64,000 bases of DNA from Cyanobacteria bacterium FACHB-63 (GCA_014695255.1 JACJNX010000089.1:89609-153608); one strand, 5' to 3'. Positions 53,819 to 63,477 are shown, counted from the first letter of the stretch. Made by a program: numbers and translations. The notes: generated by a model not told the origin, from the letters alone.

Positions 53819-54052
53819 CTAACGACCACCTTTATTTTTCAGTCGGTAGGTGATGCGTCCTTTGGTCAGGTCGTAGGGAGTGAGTTCGACTTTGACGCGA
53901 TCTCCGGGAAGGATCTTGATATAGTTGCGTCGAATTTTTCCAGAGATGTGTGCGAGGACGTTGAAGCCGTTGTCGAGGTCTACCCGGAACATTGCGTTCG
54001 GGAGCGAATCGACGACGGTTCCTTCCATTTCAATCAGGTCTTGTTTAGACAA
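53819..54052 (-). CDS. infA: Translation initiation factor IF-1
   Basis: 77 residues from a TTG at 54052. The TTG is preceded by GGAGGAA about 8 bases away and gives the conserved start (M)[12 protein letters not shown]; the frame further upstream is not conserved. The OB-fold motifs [20 protein letters not shown] and [20 protein letters not shown] are clear. Unusually, no secY or adk precedes it; decayed genes occupy that side. TAG ends the gene. Confidence 0.96.
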   Translation of the reverse strand: MSKQDLIEMEGTVVDSLPNAMFRVDLDNGFNVLAHISGKIRRNYIKILPGDRVKVELTPYDLTKGRITYRLKNKGGR

Positions 54053-54152
54053 GCGGCAATTTCCTCCAAATAGAACGGGTCGGGGTTGCATTTTACCCTA
54101 TTCGAGTGTAGATCATTCCACCCCTTTTCGACATTTTTTGGCGATCGACAAC

Positions 54153-54317
54153 TCAATACACTTCATCATGAGTACCGACATCGACAAAGACGGCGTTTCC
54201 ATCTTCTGTGAAGTAAAATACGACTCTTTCGTCGTATTCAAGGCTAAAGCTCCAATAATCTTTGAGTTTTCCAGAGAGTTTGTGTGTTCTCAAACTCGGC
54301 TCGTATGGAGTTGACCA
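54153..54317 (-). pseudogene. RelE-type toxin remnant (C-terminal part)
   Basis: A frame of 54 codons after a stop at 54318-54320. It reads LRTHKLSGKLKDYWSFSLEY, then DERVVFYFTEDGNAVFVDVG and THDEVY, the C-terminal two thirds of a RelE/YafQ-like mRNA interferase. The usual N-terminal half and any ATG are missing, and it overlaps the end of the antitoxin remnant. A deletion seems to have joined the two genes. Not expected to be active. Confidence 0.7.
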
Positions 54318-54436
54318 TTAGCGTATATTTCTTCGCGCCGCTCTTCCCGCAAGTACTGAGTTAACAGGGCTTGAATCTCCTGTTTTTCCTCGAAAGATAG
54401 GGTTTTAATCGTTTCTACGACATCGTTAAAGCTCAT
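54290..54436 (-). pseudogene. Truncated antitoxin remnant
   Basis: 48 codons from ATG at 54436: SFNDVVETIKTLSFEEKQEI, then LLTQYLREERREEIYANGQ, typical of a small cyanobacterial antitoxin. After ANGQ the frame runs into toxin-derived DNA in another frame (LHTSRV) and stops. The antitoxin tail is therefore lost with the toxin's N-terminus. Confidence 0.65.
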
Positions 54437-54517
54437 AGCCCGAATCATACCTTTGCTATCACGCTAAATATAATTTAATTTTGGTTGAATAGATTGAGGA
54501 ACTGCGATCGCGTTTCC

Positions 54518-55386
54518 TTAAGCCTTCAAAAATTCAGTCACCGACTGATTAAACTCGTCGGTATGTTCCAGGTAAACCCAGTGTCCGCAATTATCAAATA
54601 TACGCAACGTTGCTCCGGAAATATTATTCATCGCAACTTCAGAACCACTAACAGGAGTAACTTGATCCTGCTTTCCCCATAAGACAAGAGTAGGGGCTTT
54701 AATATTCGGCAAACTATCACGAAGATTGCTCAAAAACTCTGGCTTCATTCCCCAAAAGTTTGCAGAGGTACGAAATGTACGAAGCTGAAATTGCAGCACT
54801 TCTAGAGGTAAGTTTCTCTCAACTAAATCGACAAACTCATCGTTAAGAATTGCTCTGGGTTATAGGCGCATTGACGAATGAGAAATTTAGCGATAGCACG
54901 ACTTGGACGATTGAGTGCTTCACCAATGCCGGGAATAGCAGACACCCGCATTCCAAACCCTAGCCCTTTCCCTAAACCCACACTTCCAACCAAAACTAAT
55001 TTCTGGACTCGATCGGGCGATTGAGATGCAAGTTTCATTGCAATGATGCCACCGCCCGAAGCCGCGACGATGTTTGCATTCGACAAAGCGATCGTATCCA
55101 TAAAATGAGCCACGAATTGCGTTAAATCATCATAGGTGTAGGTTGCGTTAGGCTTATCGGATCTTTCTGAGCCAATCCAATCGAAGGCATAAACTCGATG
55201 CTGCTGTGCCAAAGCAAAAACATTCTTGTACCAGTAATCAGCCGAACCGCCTGCGCCATGAATCAAAAGAATTGGAGTTCCCGTCTCACCAACTGACCAA
55301 TAGCGCGTTTTAATTTCATCTACTACAACGTATTGATCAGTTGGTGTTTGCCTCTCGCTTGCTCTTTCAGTCCTAGATCCTGAATC
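54518..55386 (-). pseudogene. Frameshifted alpha/beta hydrolase
   Basis: Two adjacent frames make one hydrolase of about 290 residues. The first has TPILLIHGAGGSADYWYKN (oxyanion loop) and the nucleophile elbow VAASGGGIIAMKLA. The second has VLWGKQDQVTP (Asp) and DNCGHWVYLEHTDEF (His). The first frame ends at 54823, while the second stays open upstream to about 54845, reading EFVDLVERNLPLEVLQ; loss of one base near 54841-54848 explains the break. The upstream frame reaches a TAG at 55387-55389 without any ATG or GTG, so the start is also lost. The catalytic triad is present but split. Confidence 0.75.
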
Positions 55387-55429
55387 CTAGCATTGTTTAA
55401 TTGCACGCTGAGTCTGATCGTATATCCCT

Positions 55430-55534
55430 GAAGAAGACGCATCTTCTCAAACCATCGCATGGGCGTTTGCGTTGCTCACGGTTGAACAAGTTCGTGGAGC
55501 GATCGCTATTCGTTATCGATCGCCGCAAGGATAA
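55430..55534 (+). pseudogene. Possible DUF433-type antitoxin scrap
   Basis: A 34-codon frame EEDASSQTIAWAFALLTVEQ then VRGAIA resembles the C-terminal half of DUF433 antitoxins. Just upstream, in another frame, LSLIVYP may be the continuation. There is no start codon and the end is aberrant. Offered as a weak remnant only. Confidence 0.3.
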
Positions 55535-55565
55535 ACGCGATCATGCTTTCCCTCATGATACCTCC

Positions 55566-57035
55566 CTATATTTTATTCGCCTTCGCTTGTCGCGCATGAA
55601 GATCGAGCTTTGCTCTCAGTTCGTCTTTAATGCGATTCATAATCGAATCCTCATCGAGTGAGGCAAGAATTCTAGTCACAACCGCTTTCGGGCTTTCTGT
55701 TCCCCAAGATGCGTCATTGGCAAGATAAGCTTTGGTCACTTGAGCGATCGCATAAGTCGAAACGCCTGCAACGGCTCCCTGGGTCAGCGCGACCGAAAGA
55801 TAAGGCGCGATCGATAGTCCCCCAGTTGCCGGAGCCGATAATCCTAACACTGTCTTGAGGGAATTTAAGCCTAAATTTGCCAGTAGTTCACTTGCCGAAA
55901 TTCCACCCATTGCGATCGCGATCCGTTGAAGCAATTTCACCGCGCCTTGCTGCGTCATATGAATGCTATAGAGCTTCGATAAACTCATAATCATCGCAAC
56001 ATCGATCGCAGCACTGCTAATAATGTCGAGAACAATAATCGGATTAACGGCAGTAACGATCGCTTTTGTCATTACGCCGTTCCAGATCACGCGATTTGCA
56101 TTCTGTTCTCGAATGGTTAATTTTCGCTGAAGTAAGCGATCGTGAACATCATCGGCAAACAGCATCGAGTTCAGTGCAACCAGCGATTTTCCTTCCCGGT
56201 GCAGCACTTCGAGGATTTTTAGCTTGAGATCTTCAACTTGTGGCTCTGCTTTAATCATCTGGGCAGACATTCGCCCATCAGGACGTTTTACCGCTCGTGC
56301 AATCAACGGAGAAGCCGCCGCCATCACAATTTCATCGGGTGAAAGCAGTTCTTTCACTCGTTCATCACGGATTTTTTGATAAATACTCATGCGATCAGTA
56401 TCCGGATACTGATCGATTTTGTTAAACACCAGAATGATCGGTTTCCCAACTTCCCGCAGTTCCGAAAGCGCTTGAAACTCAACTTTCGTAATGTCACCCG
56501 AAACAATGAACAGCAATAGATCCGCTTGTTGAGCGACTTGACGCGCTAAAGCCTCTCGCGCCTCTCCGTTGACCTCATCGATTCCGGGAGTATCAATTAA
56601 CTCGATTTGAGCGTGACTGGTACTCGGCAACTTAACGCGCAACACTTCTTGATCGGTGCCTGCGATCGTCTCACTCGCAACGCTCCACTGAGCCGACTGC
56701 TGCGATCGTGTCACGCCATGGATTGCACCTGTTTCAAAAATCTGTTGACCTAGCAGGGCGTTTAAGAGCGAGGACTTGCCGCGCCCCACCATCCCGAATG
56801 CCGCAATTTGAACCACAAGACGATCAAGCTTTTCTAGCATCGTCCCTAGCCCGTGAATTTCTGACTCCAACCCCGATCGCTCCTGAGCCGTTAAATCTAG
56901 ATTCTCAACTAGCTCTCGTAGCGTCGTTTGCGCCTGTCGATAATTTAGCTCAGCTTGGATCTCATCAAACCCAGAAATCGCTTCGTCTAGTCCCTGATCC
57001 AAGGGTTTACCAGCGTCGGAAATGGAGTCAGTCAT
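55566..57035 (-). CDS. Dynamin-like/YcjX-type GTPase with DUF697 domain
   Basis: 489 residues. The G domain has G1 FGMVGRGKSSLLNALLGQ near residue 81, G3 IELIDTPGIDEVNGE near 148 and G4 LVFNKIDQYPD near 205. The C-terminal half has two hydrophobic segments and the DUF697 pattern LYSIHMTQQGAVKLLQRIAI near 350. Such proteins associate with membranes; in cyanobacteria several paralogues exist and their role is unknown. A coiled-coil N-terminus (ELNYRQAQTTLRELVENLDL) precedes the G domain. Confidence 0.88.
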   Translation of the reverse strand: MTDSISDAGKPLDQGLDEAISGFDEIQAELNYRQAQTTLRELVENLDLTAQERSGLESEIHGLGTMLEKLDRLVVQIAAFGMVGRGKSSLLNALLGQQIFETGAIHGVTRSQQSAQWSVASETIAGTDQEVLRVKLPSTSHAQIELIDTPGIDEVNGEAREALARQVAQQADLLLFIVSGDITKVEFQALSELREVGKPIILVFNKIDQYPDTDRMSIYQKIRDERVKELLSPDEIVMAAASPLIARAVKRPDGRMSAQMIKAEPQVEDLKLKILEVLHREGKSLVALNSMLFADDVHDRLLQRKLTIREQNANRVIWNGVMTKAIVTAVNPIIVLDIISSAAIDVAMIMSLSKLYSIHMTQQGAVKLLQRIAIAMGGISASELLANLGLNSLKTVLGLSAPATGGLSIAPYLSVALTQGAVAGVSTYAIAQVTKAYLANDASWGTESPKAVVTRILASLDEDSIMNRIKDELRAKLDLHARQAKANKI

Positions 57036-57141
57036 AAATTCACGGAAAGAAGAGCAGCGTACTTCTCACATCCTAGCAATGCTGCCAGTCAACCGTTTCT
57101 AACAAAAAATCGATTCTTGGTTTAAGAATCGACTGTCACCG

Positions 57142-57321
57142 TTAGCGGTAGCGGCGATTGCGTCGAGCGACGATCGCTTTACGCTTGCGCTTTTCGAGTG
57201 GGGTTTCAAAATGACGGTGCGATCGCAGGTCTGCTAAGATTCCAGCCTTTGAAACTTGACGCTTAAATCGGCGCAGCGCTGAATCGATTCCTTCGTTTTC
57301 TCCGAGAACCACTTGGGTCAT
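57142..57321 (-). CDS. rpsU: 30S ribosomal protein bS21
   Basis: 59 residues: [40 protein letters not shown] and a basic tail [16 protein letters not shown]. It binds near the anti-SD region of 16S rRNA. It stands as a separate unit, 106 bases after the GTPase start and 133 bases after the unknown gene. Confidence 0.95.
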   Translation of the reverse strand: MTQVVLGENEGIDSALRRFKRQVSKAGILADLRSHRHFETPLEKRKRKAIVARRNRRYR

Positions 57322-57454
57322 GCTGTATCCTCCAATTGAATCAAAAGTTTTGGGTTTCTCATCGGACTAAAAATCGCTGTCCACACATGAGTATGCACAG
57401 CATTCTAGAGAATGAGCATCCTACCATCGTGTAGATTAGCATAAATCCCAAACG

Positions 57455-58732
57455 CTAGCGCACAAGCTGATGCACAAAACACAAATTCAGAGTGCTGAAG
57501 TTCGTACTTAAAGCAATCTGTAGATTTTCCATCGCCGCAATTAGCCATTGAACGCCATCGCGACTGTAGCTTTCGTAGTGATGAAACAAAATCGAAAATC
57601 GCTTCTCCAAATAAGGCTTAATTCGTTGACAAAGTAAAACGATTTGCAGCAGAAGTCGCGTGGTCGAGGTTGCGCCCAAGTTAGATAGCAAATCAACAAG
57701 TACGAAATGCTGGGGATTTTGAGCGCTTTCGACGACAAGAAAATTCAGCAGTTGGCTACAAGTCCGCAGCATCAGAAAATCTGTCAGCGGCTGTGATTCG
57801 CTCTCTGGATGAATGTTATCCAACAGATTAGCAAACTGCCGATTGAAGTGCCGCTTGCCGTAAGCTGGGTTCACTACATCAGTCAGATAGCCATACAGCT
57901 CTTTTTTGAATTCCTGATACGATCGCACTTCCTGACAATGAGCAGAAAATCGCTGCGCGACTTCGCGACAGGTATCATTCCCGTTTACTTTTCCGGTGAA
58001 TTCGTGTATTGCTGCGCTAAGCGATCGTTCATCTAATAACGTTGGATTTTGCACCGGATAAATGACGCGATCTGGTGTCGCAGCATCACTTACAGCACGA
58101 CGAACTTGGTAAGTCACATACTTAGAAAGGTCGATTTCAAATTGCTTTTGTCGTTCTACCTGAAGTTGGCGAATTGAAGCTTGTTGACTCGCGGGCGTTC
58201 CCTCAGCCACAAGACAATGTTCGTATAGATAGGGGTAACGGCGGATCAGTGTTCCGAAGCGCTCGGTTTCGATCGAGCATTCCGCAGGCTGCAAAACAGT
58301 TGCCAGGCGTTTAAGCGTAAGGTACTGCTCCGTGCTCTGGAATGCTTGAATCAGATGACGCTGTTGCTTGATGATGCGCGATCGATAAAGGTCTGACGTA
58401 ACTGGGCGAGTCGGAGCTAATTCAAATAGAGCAATGAGTTCTGCGATCGCACGGTGGCACTGGGGTCGCGATTGCCAGCGATTAATCAAGATATGGCAGC
58501 AACGATTGAGAATAAAGCGAAAATCTTCGCTAGAGTTCTTAAACTGCACAAGGCGATCAAGGTCTTGTTGCAAGATAGCATTCGGATAGCCGGTGGCTTC
58601 AATGAACAGAAGGCGAAACCGTTCCGTCAATGCTTGCGGCGATTCGTTTTGAACCAGATATAAAAGGTGATCATAGAGCCGCTGTTCCTCCGGCAGAATT
58701 CCCCGACTTTGATAAATAGACTCAGCAATCAT
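57455..58732 (-). CDS. Conserved hypothetical protein
   Basis: 425 residues, helix-rich, soluble, no signal peptide. Opening SIYQSRGILPEEQRLYDHLL; middle NRCCHILINRWQSRPQCHRA; later ERQKQFEIDLSKYVTYQVRR and FVLVDLLSNLGATSTTRLLL. I recognise no domain and believe relatives are cyanobacterial. It lacks an obvious operon partner. The RBS region and start (ATG at 58732) are plausible. Confidence 0.7.
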   Translation of the reverse strand: MIAESIYQSRGILPEEQRLYDHLLYLVQNESPQALTERFRLLFIEATGYPNAILQQDLDRLVQFKNSSEDFRFILNRCCHILINRWQSRPQCHRAIAELIALFELAPTRPVTSDLYRSRIIKQQRHLIQAFQSTEQYLTLKRLATVLQPAECSIETERFGTLIRRYPYLYEHCLVAEGTPASQQASIRQLQVERQKQFEIDLSKYVTYQVRRAVSDAATPDRVIYPVQNPTLLDERSLSAAIHEFTGKVNGNDTCREVAQRFSAHCQEVRSYQEFKKELYGYLTDVVNPAYGKRHFNRQFANLLDNIHPESESQPLTDFLMLRTCSQLLNFLVVESAQNPQHFVLVDLLSNLGATSTTRLLLQIVLLCQRIKPYLEKRFSILFHHYESYSRDGVQWLIAAMENLQIALSTNFSTLNLCFVHQLVR

Positions 58733-59135
58733 GGCTCTCGCACCTCTTAACCCCAGACTTCAGGAACATAGATTTAATCAGCGGATTTAATCGACTTCAA
58801 GCGAGTTTGACCGGGGCAAAGTCAAAATACGGGCAAGCATCATTGAACTCGCGGAGGCTCGGTGTAATCTGTGTCACCTCACCAAATCTTTACACAAATA
58901 TCCGCAAGATTCCTGCGTATCTTTTACTACTACTTCTGGTCATTATTTTCCAGATTTTATCCTGCAATCCGGGGAGAACCTGGAAATTTACGTAGACTTT
59001 AAGAACACAAATTTTACAAGCTCTCTAATCCCAGGATCGTAGCGACCCTAGAAATTGCCAAATTTAGCGGAGTATCGCGATCGCAGCATTCAGGTTCTTG
59101 AGGGTCGGGCAAAAAGTGCGATCGCGTCTTCTTAG
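58733..59135. other. 403-bp region without genes
   Basis: Between two - strand genes. It contains the promoter side of the 425-residue gene and the 3' flank of the antiporter gene. Some AT-rich stretches and one HIP1 site are present. No ORF, RNA gene or strong hairpin is supported. Confidence 0.4.
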
Positions 59136-60230
59136 CTATGCCATTACTGGATGAAAGTAAAAGGCGAGTCCTAGCACTAGATAGGCTGCTAATAACAATG
59201 TTCCTTCTAACCAATTCGATCGACCATCAGAGCTAATCGAATTCGTGATTAACACCGCCACCGCAACTGCAACCAATTCAAACGGATTAAAATTCAAATC
59301 CATCGGTTGTCCAGTTAACCAACCCACGATCACCAAGACCGGAGCAACAAACAGCGCAATCTGCAAACTTGAACCTACGGCAACCGAAAGCGACAGATCC
59401 ATTTTGTCCTTCATCGCTACCGTGACCGCAGTAGCATGTTCAGCAGCATTGCCAATGATCGGCAGCAAAATGACTCCTGTAAAAAGTGCGGTCAGTCCTA
59501 GTTTCTCTGTAGCAATCTCTAAACTATCAACCAGTAACTCCGATTCAACTGCAACCAGCACTGTACAAATGAGTAAAACAACAGACCACAACACAAGATT
59601 CGGCTTTTTGGTTTCATGGGCTAAGCTCGCCGCTGCAAGTTCCTCTTCTGCTACACCCGCATCATAGAGATAAGTATGAGTTTTCATCGAGAACAGAAGG
59701 GTAAGGGTGTAAACGCTGATCAGCACGATCGCAACTGCAACCGACAAAACTTGCAGCGTCAATGGCTCGATTCCAGATGAAGTGATATTTACTGCTGTCG
59801 GCAGTAAAAGTGCAATCACCGCCAAATTCATTGATGACGCATTCACTCGCGCCACGATCGGCTGAAATTCCTGCTCTTTATAGCGCAAGCCGCCTAGCAG
59901 CATTGCTAAGCCCATCACCAAGAGTAGATTGCCGATGATCGAGCCAGTGAGGCTGGCTTTCACTACATCAATTAGACCTGCATTCAGAGCAACTAGGGCA
60001 ATAATTAACTCAGTTGCATTGCCGAACGTCGCATTCATCAGACCGCCCAATGTTGGACCTACAACAACCGCAATTTCTTCGGTTGCAGTTCCCATCCAGG
60101 CTGCTAACGGTAGAATCGCTAGCGCTGCTGTGGCGAAAACAACAAGCGATCCCCAATGGAGATAATGAGCCGCGATCGACACCGGGATCATCACGAGCAA
60201 TGCTGTAAAAACTATATTCTTGAATGACAT
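59136..60230 (-). CDS. Calcium/proton exchanger (CaCA, Cax)
   Basis: 364 residues with about eleven TM helices. The two inverted alpha-repeats carry GNATELIIALVALN (near residue 71) and GNAAEHATAVTVAMKDKM (near 258), the Cax cation-binding motifs with essential Glu. An acidic linker (AEEELAAASLAHET) separates the halves. It would expel Ca2+ from the cytoplasm in exchange for H+, in the plasma or thylakoid membrane. Confidence 0.93.
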   Translation of the reverse strand: MSFKNIVFTALLVMIPVSIAAHYLHWGSLVVFATAALAILPLAAWMGTATEEIAVVVGPTLGGLMNATFGNATELIIALVALNAGLIDVVKASLTGSIIGNLLLVMGLAMLLGGLRYKEQEFQPIVARVNASSMNLAVIALLLPTAVNITSSGIEPLTLQVLSVAVAIVLISVYTLTLLFSMKTHTYLYDAGVAEEELAAASLAHETKKPNLVLWSVVLLICTVLVAVESELLVDSLEIATEKLGLTALFTGVILLPIIGNAAEHATAVTVAMKDKMDLSLSVAVGSSLQIALFVAPVLVIVGWLTGQPMDLNFNPFELVAVAVAVLITNSISSDGRSNWLEGTLLLAAYLVLGLAFYFHPVMA

Positions 60231-60731
60231 TCGCGTTTCTAGATGAGAAAATCGTCCTCCATAGGATACTCACGATCGACACTGGCGGCAGCATAATTCT
60301 TTGTGTTCTGCTCAACGCTTCACATCACGAAAGATGAACTTTAGTGGCGCGATCATAAAATCCTATATGAAGATCTTAAAGAACTTTAGGAACAGGTCTA
60401 AAGTGCGATTCAATCAAGAGAGATGATTGCAGAACGATGAATCTCGCATTTTATTCGTCATCCTGCTTTCACATCAGCGTTGTCACAATCTAACTCAATT
60501 CGTTGATTTCCATTCCAACAGAATCAATCCTGAGTTAGGTTGTGGTTTTTCTCGCGCCTGCTAAGGTCAGACACAGCCTCATCTCCGCTCTGCGCGATCG
60601 GGAAACCTCCGACTGATTTTAGTTTTGAGAAAGCTGCTTCCACTCCGATTTTTTTAGTTTGATACGTTCTGCTTACACTCCGATATGCTGCTGCTGCGAG
60701 TGTGAGTGTCTTCTTAGGTGGAACTTGACCC
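60231..60731. other. 501-bp divergent intergenic region
   Basis: Lies between the antiporter (-) and GH57 (+) genes and must hold both promoters. Besides the hairpin at 60484-60544, it contains two CACTCCGAT repeats and a pyrimidine-rich leader. The GH57 SD (AGGTGG, 60715-60720) is visible. A 69-codon - strand frame overlaps the end but looks like a shadow. Confidence 0.4.
60484..60544 (+). promoter_or_regulatory. Long hairpin followed by T-tract
   Basis: CACAATCTAACTCA pairs with TGAGTTAGGTTGTG (one G-U), with an inner TTGATT/AATCAA stem, followed directly by GTTTTTCT. It looks like a terminator or attenuator about 190 bases upstream of the GH57 gene. Confidence 0.5.
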
Positions 60732-63236
60732 ATGACCTCATCTGCTTCATCCCGCTTGTCTGCTGCCGATCTCAATACTTCAAACTCCGATGCTGTAAGC
60801 GATCCCGTTGAAACTGCGATCGGTGTTTATGTCGCAGTACATGGACATTTCTATCAACCCCCTCGCGAAAATCCTTACCTAGATGCCATCGAGCGACAGC
60901 CCAGCGCCGCTCCATTTCACAACTGGAATGAACGGATTCACCACGAATGTTATCGTCCGAATGCGTTCGCTAGAGTGTTAGATCAGCAAGGACAACTGTT
61001 GGGGATCGTCAATAACTTTGAGTATCTAAGCTTCAATATTGGCGCGACGTTAATGAGTTGGATCGAGCGGCATGATGTGGAGGTGTATCAGCGCATCGTT
61101 GATGCCGATCGCAAAAGTTGCGATCGCTTAAACGGACATGGCAATGCGATCGCTCAAGTCTATAACCACATCATCATGCCGTTGGCGAACGATCGCGATA
61201 AGCGGACGCAGATTCACTGGGGTAAGGCAGATTTTCGATCGCACTTCGGACGCGATCCCGAAGGAATGTGGCTAGCTGAAACCGCAGTGGATTACCCAAC
61301 CCTGAAGATTTTGATCGAGGAGGGGATTAAATTTATTGTTCTGGCTCCATCGCAGGCAGAACGCTGTCGATCGGGGAATGACTCTACCTGGATGGAAGTT
61401 GGCGGAGGTCAGATTGATCCCACTCGCCCCTATCGTTGCTATCTACAATCAGGTGATCCTGATTCTCCTTATTTAGATATCTTCTTCTACGACGGTCCGA
61501 TTTCTCGTGACATGGGCTTTGATTCAGCGTTAAGCAGTTCTCATCATCTCGCGAGTCGTTTGAGTCAAGCAGTACGCGGGGATCATCGTCCCACTCAGTT
61601 AATCTCAGTCGCAACCGATGGTGAAACTTTTGGGCATCACAAAGGGGGCACTGAGAAATGCTTGGCATATGCTTTTATTGAAGAATTTCCAAGACGCGAT
61701 TGGACAGTCACTAATTTTGCCCACTACCTCAGCCTTAATCCACCGATCTGGGAAGTGGTGTTGAAGCCCGTAACGGCTTGGAGTTGCGCTCATGGAGTCG
61801 ATCGCTGGCAAGATGACTGTGGCTGTGGAGGCGGCGGTCTATGGCACCAAAAATGGAGACGACCGCTTAGAGAGGCACTAGATTGGCTGCGGGATCAGTT
61901 GATTCGTGTGTACGAAGAGGCAGGGAAGAAGCTGTTTGATGATCCTTGGCTAGCGCGAGATGAGTATATCGAGGTCATTCGCGATCGAGCTTCGGTGCAG
62001 AAGTTTCTCGCTCGGCATCAGTCGCATAAATTCAGCAGTGACGATCGCTTAGATGCGTTACGTTTGCTAGAAATGCAGCGTCATGCCTTGTTGATGTACA
62101 CAAGTTGCGGCTGGTTTTTTGAAGAGCTTTCTCGACCAGAAGGTGTACAAATTCTCCGGTATGCCTCACGAGCACTTGAATTGGCTGGAGATGTAGCAGG
62201 GATTCAGCTTGAAAAGAGCTTTATCAAACGACTTGCACTGGCTCCAAGCAATGTGGACTGCTTCAAAAATGGTGCGGAAGTTTATCGTCAGCTTGTGATC
62301 CCCGCTCAAATCACCTTCGAGCAAGTTGCAGCCCACTATGCAATCTCTTCTCTGTTTACAACTTATGCACGAGAACAGCGCGTTTACTGCTACAGCACTT
62401 CTCAGTTGGACTATCAGATTCAGCGCTTGGGATCGGTGACACTCGCGATCGGTCAGGTGCAACTCACGTCTGAGATTACTCGTGAGAGTCAGCATTTTGT
62501 CTTTGCAGTGCTGCATTTATGCGGTTGGGATTTTCACTGTTGTATTCAGCCCTTTGTGGGGCGGCGGAACTATACGCAGGTGAAAGAGCAGCTTTTTGAG
62601 AAGCTTGCACAAGGTAGCGCCGCTCAAGTCATTCTGAAAATGAATCAACTGTTTGGAGATGTGGCTTACAGCTTACAGGATTTGTTTGCAGAGGAGCGCC
62701 ATCGCATGATGAGATTGCTCACTCAAGAAACCCTAACGCGCTTAGATCAACTTTACACACAGGTCTATCGCGATAACTATGGAGTTTTAATGGCGTTTCA
62801 TCGCGATGAATTGCCTGTCCCCCAGGAGCTACAAGTTGCGGCTGAAATCGCACTCGGACATCGGCTGTTGCTAACGCTGCGATCGTTCGAGCAGGATGCA
62901 GATGATCTGGACTCGACTTTGATGATTTTGGGGCAGTTGGAAGCGATCGCAACTGAAGCAGTTCATCTGCACTGTCAGCTTCAGCAACCAGAGGCGCGTG
63001 AAACTTTGCAGCGATTGATCGAGCGATCGTTGTGGACGCTCTTTAACGAACATGAAATAGAAAATTCAGAACCTCAAATTCGCGTCTTAGAGCGGTTGAT
63101 CACGCTGAGTGGACAGTTTGGGCTAGGGGTTTCTTTCACTAAAAGCCAGGAATTATTTCACCAGTGGCTGCATCGATCGCCCACAGTAACTCCTGCAATT
63201 GCCGACTTAGGACGCAAGTTAGCGATCGTAATTTGA
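60732..63236 (+). CDS. GH57-like glycoside hydrolase with DUF3536
   Basis: 834 residues. The N-terminal half is the GH57 (beta/alpha)7 fold: YVAVHGHFYQPPRENPYLDA, GMWLAETAVDYPTLKILIEE (Glu nucleophile) and LISVATDGETFGHHKGGTEK (Asp acid/base). The C-terminal half is DUF3536, helical. It acts on alpha-glucans and is probably a cytoplasmic branching or debranching-type enzyme in glycogen metabolism, but the exact reaction of DUF3536 members is not settled. Start ATG at 60732 with AGGTGG upstream. Confidence 0.9.
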   Translation: MTSSASSRLSAADLNTSNSDAVSDPVETAIGVYVAVHGHFYQPPRENPYLDAIERQPSAAPFHNWNERIHHECYRPNAFARVLDQQGQLLGIVNNFEYLSFNIGATLMSWIERHDVEVYQRIVDADRKSCDRLNGHGNAIAQVYNHIIMPLANDRDKRTQIHWGKADFRSHFGRDPEGMWLAETAVDYPTLKILIEEGIKFIVLAPSQAERCRSGNDSTWMEVGGGQIDPTRPYRCYLQSGDPDSPYLDIFFYDGPISRDMGFDSALSSSHHLASRLSQAVRGDHRPTQLISVATDGETFGHHKGGTEKCLAYAFIEEFPRRDWTVTNFAHYLSLNPPIWEVVLKPVTAWSCAHGVDRWQDDCGCGGGGLWHQKWRRPLREALDWLRDQLIRVYEEAGKKLFDDPWLARDEYIEVIRDRASVQKFLARHQSHKFSSDDRLDALRLLEMQRHALLMYTSCGWFFEELSRPEGVQILRYASRALELAGDVAGIQLEKSFIKRLALAPSNVDCFKNGAEVYRQLVIPAQITFEQVAAHYAISSLFTTYAREQRVYCYSTSQLDYQIQRLGSVTLAIGQVQLTSEITRESQHFVFAVLHLCGWDFHCCIQPFVGRRNYTQVKEQLFEKLAQGSAAQVILKMNQLFGDVAYSLQDLFAEERHRMMRLLTQETLTRLDQLYTQVYRDNYGVLMAFHRDELPVPQELQVAAEIALGHRLLLTLRSFEQDADDLDSTLMILGQLEAIATEAVHLHCQLQQPEARETLQRLIERSLWTLFNEHEIENSEPQIRVLERLITLSGQFGLGVSFTKSQELFHQWLHRSPTVTPAIADLGRKLAIVI

Positions 63237-63355
63237 TGGATCAGTTCGTGAGCATTTTACAAATTGACACAAGGGAGTCGATGCCGTTCTCCCAATTTTT
63301 CAATTCGTATTATCCGTTTACAATCACTTCTACCCTTTCTCAGACTTAACTCAAG

Positions 63356-63429
63356 AGCGGCTTCTAAGCACCCGAAGCCGCTTTAGAACAGACATAGAGC
63401 ATTTGGCTTCAAATGCTTCTCTATGCTTT
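63356..63429 (+). terminator. Two hairpins after the GH57 gene
   Basis: AGCGGCTTC (63356-63364) pairs with GAAGCCGCT (63374-63382). A second hairpin, CATAGAGCATTTG / CAAATGCTTCTCTATG (63393-63425, with a 3-base bulge), is followed by CTTTT. Together they should insulate psbA from upstream transcription. Confidence 0.65.
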
Positions 63430-63477
63430 TGATCTACTCCTTCAGACGGAGAATCTGAGAAGCGAGCTTTAAAACTC

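Noticed and set aside
60524..60775. Minus-strand ORF of 83 codons overlapping the GH57 start
   Set aside because: No SD, overlaps a well-supported gene start and the T-tract hairpin, and shows no family resemblance.
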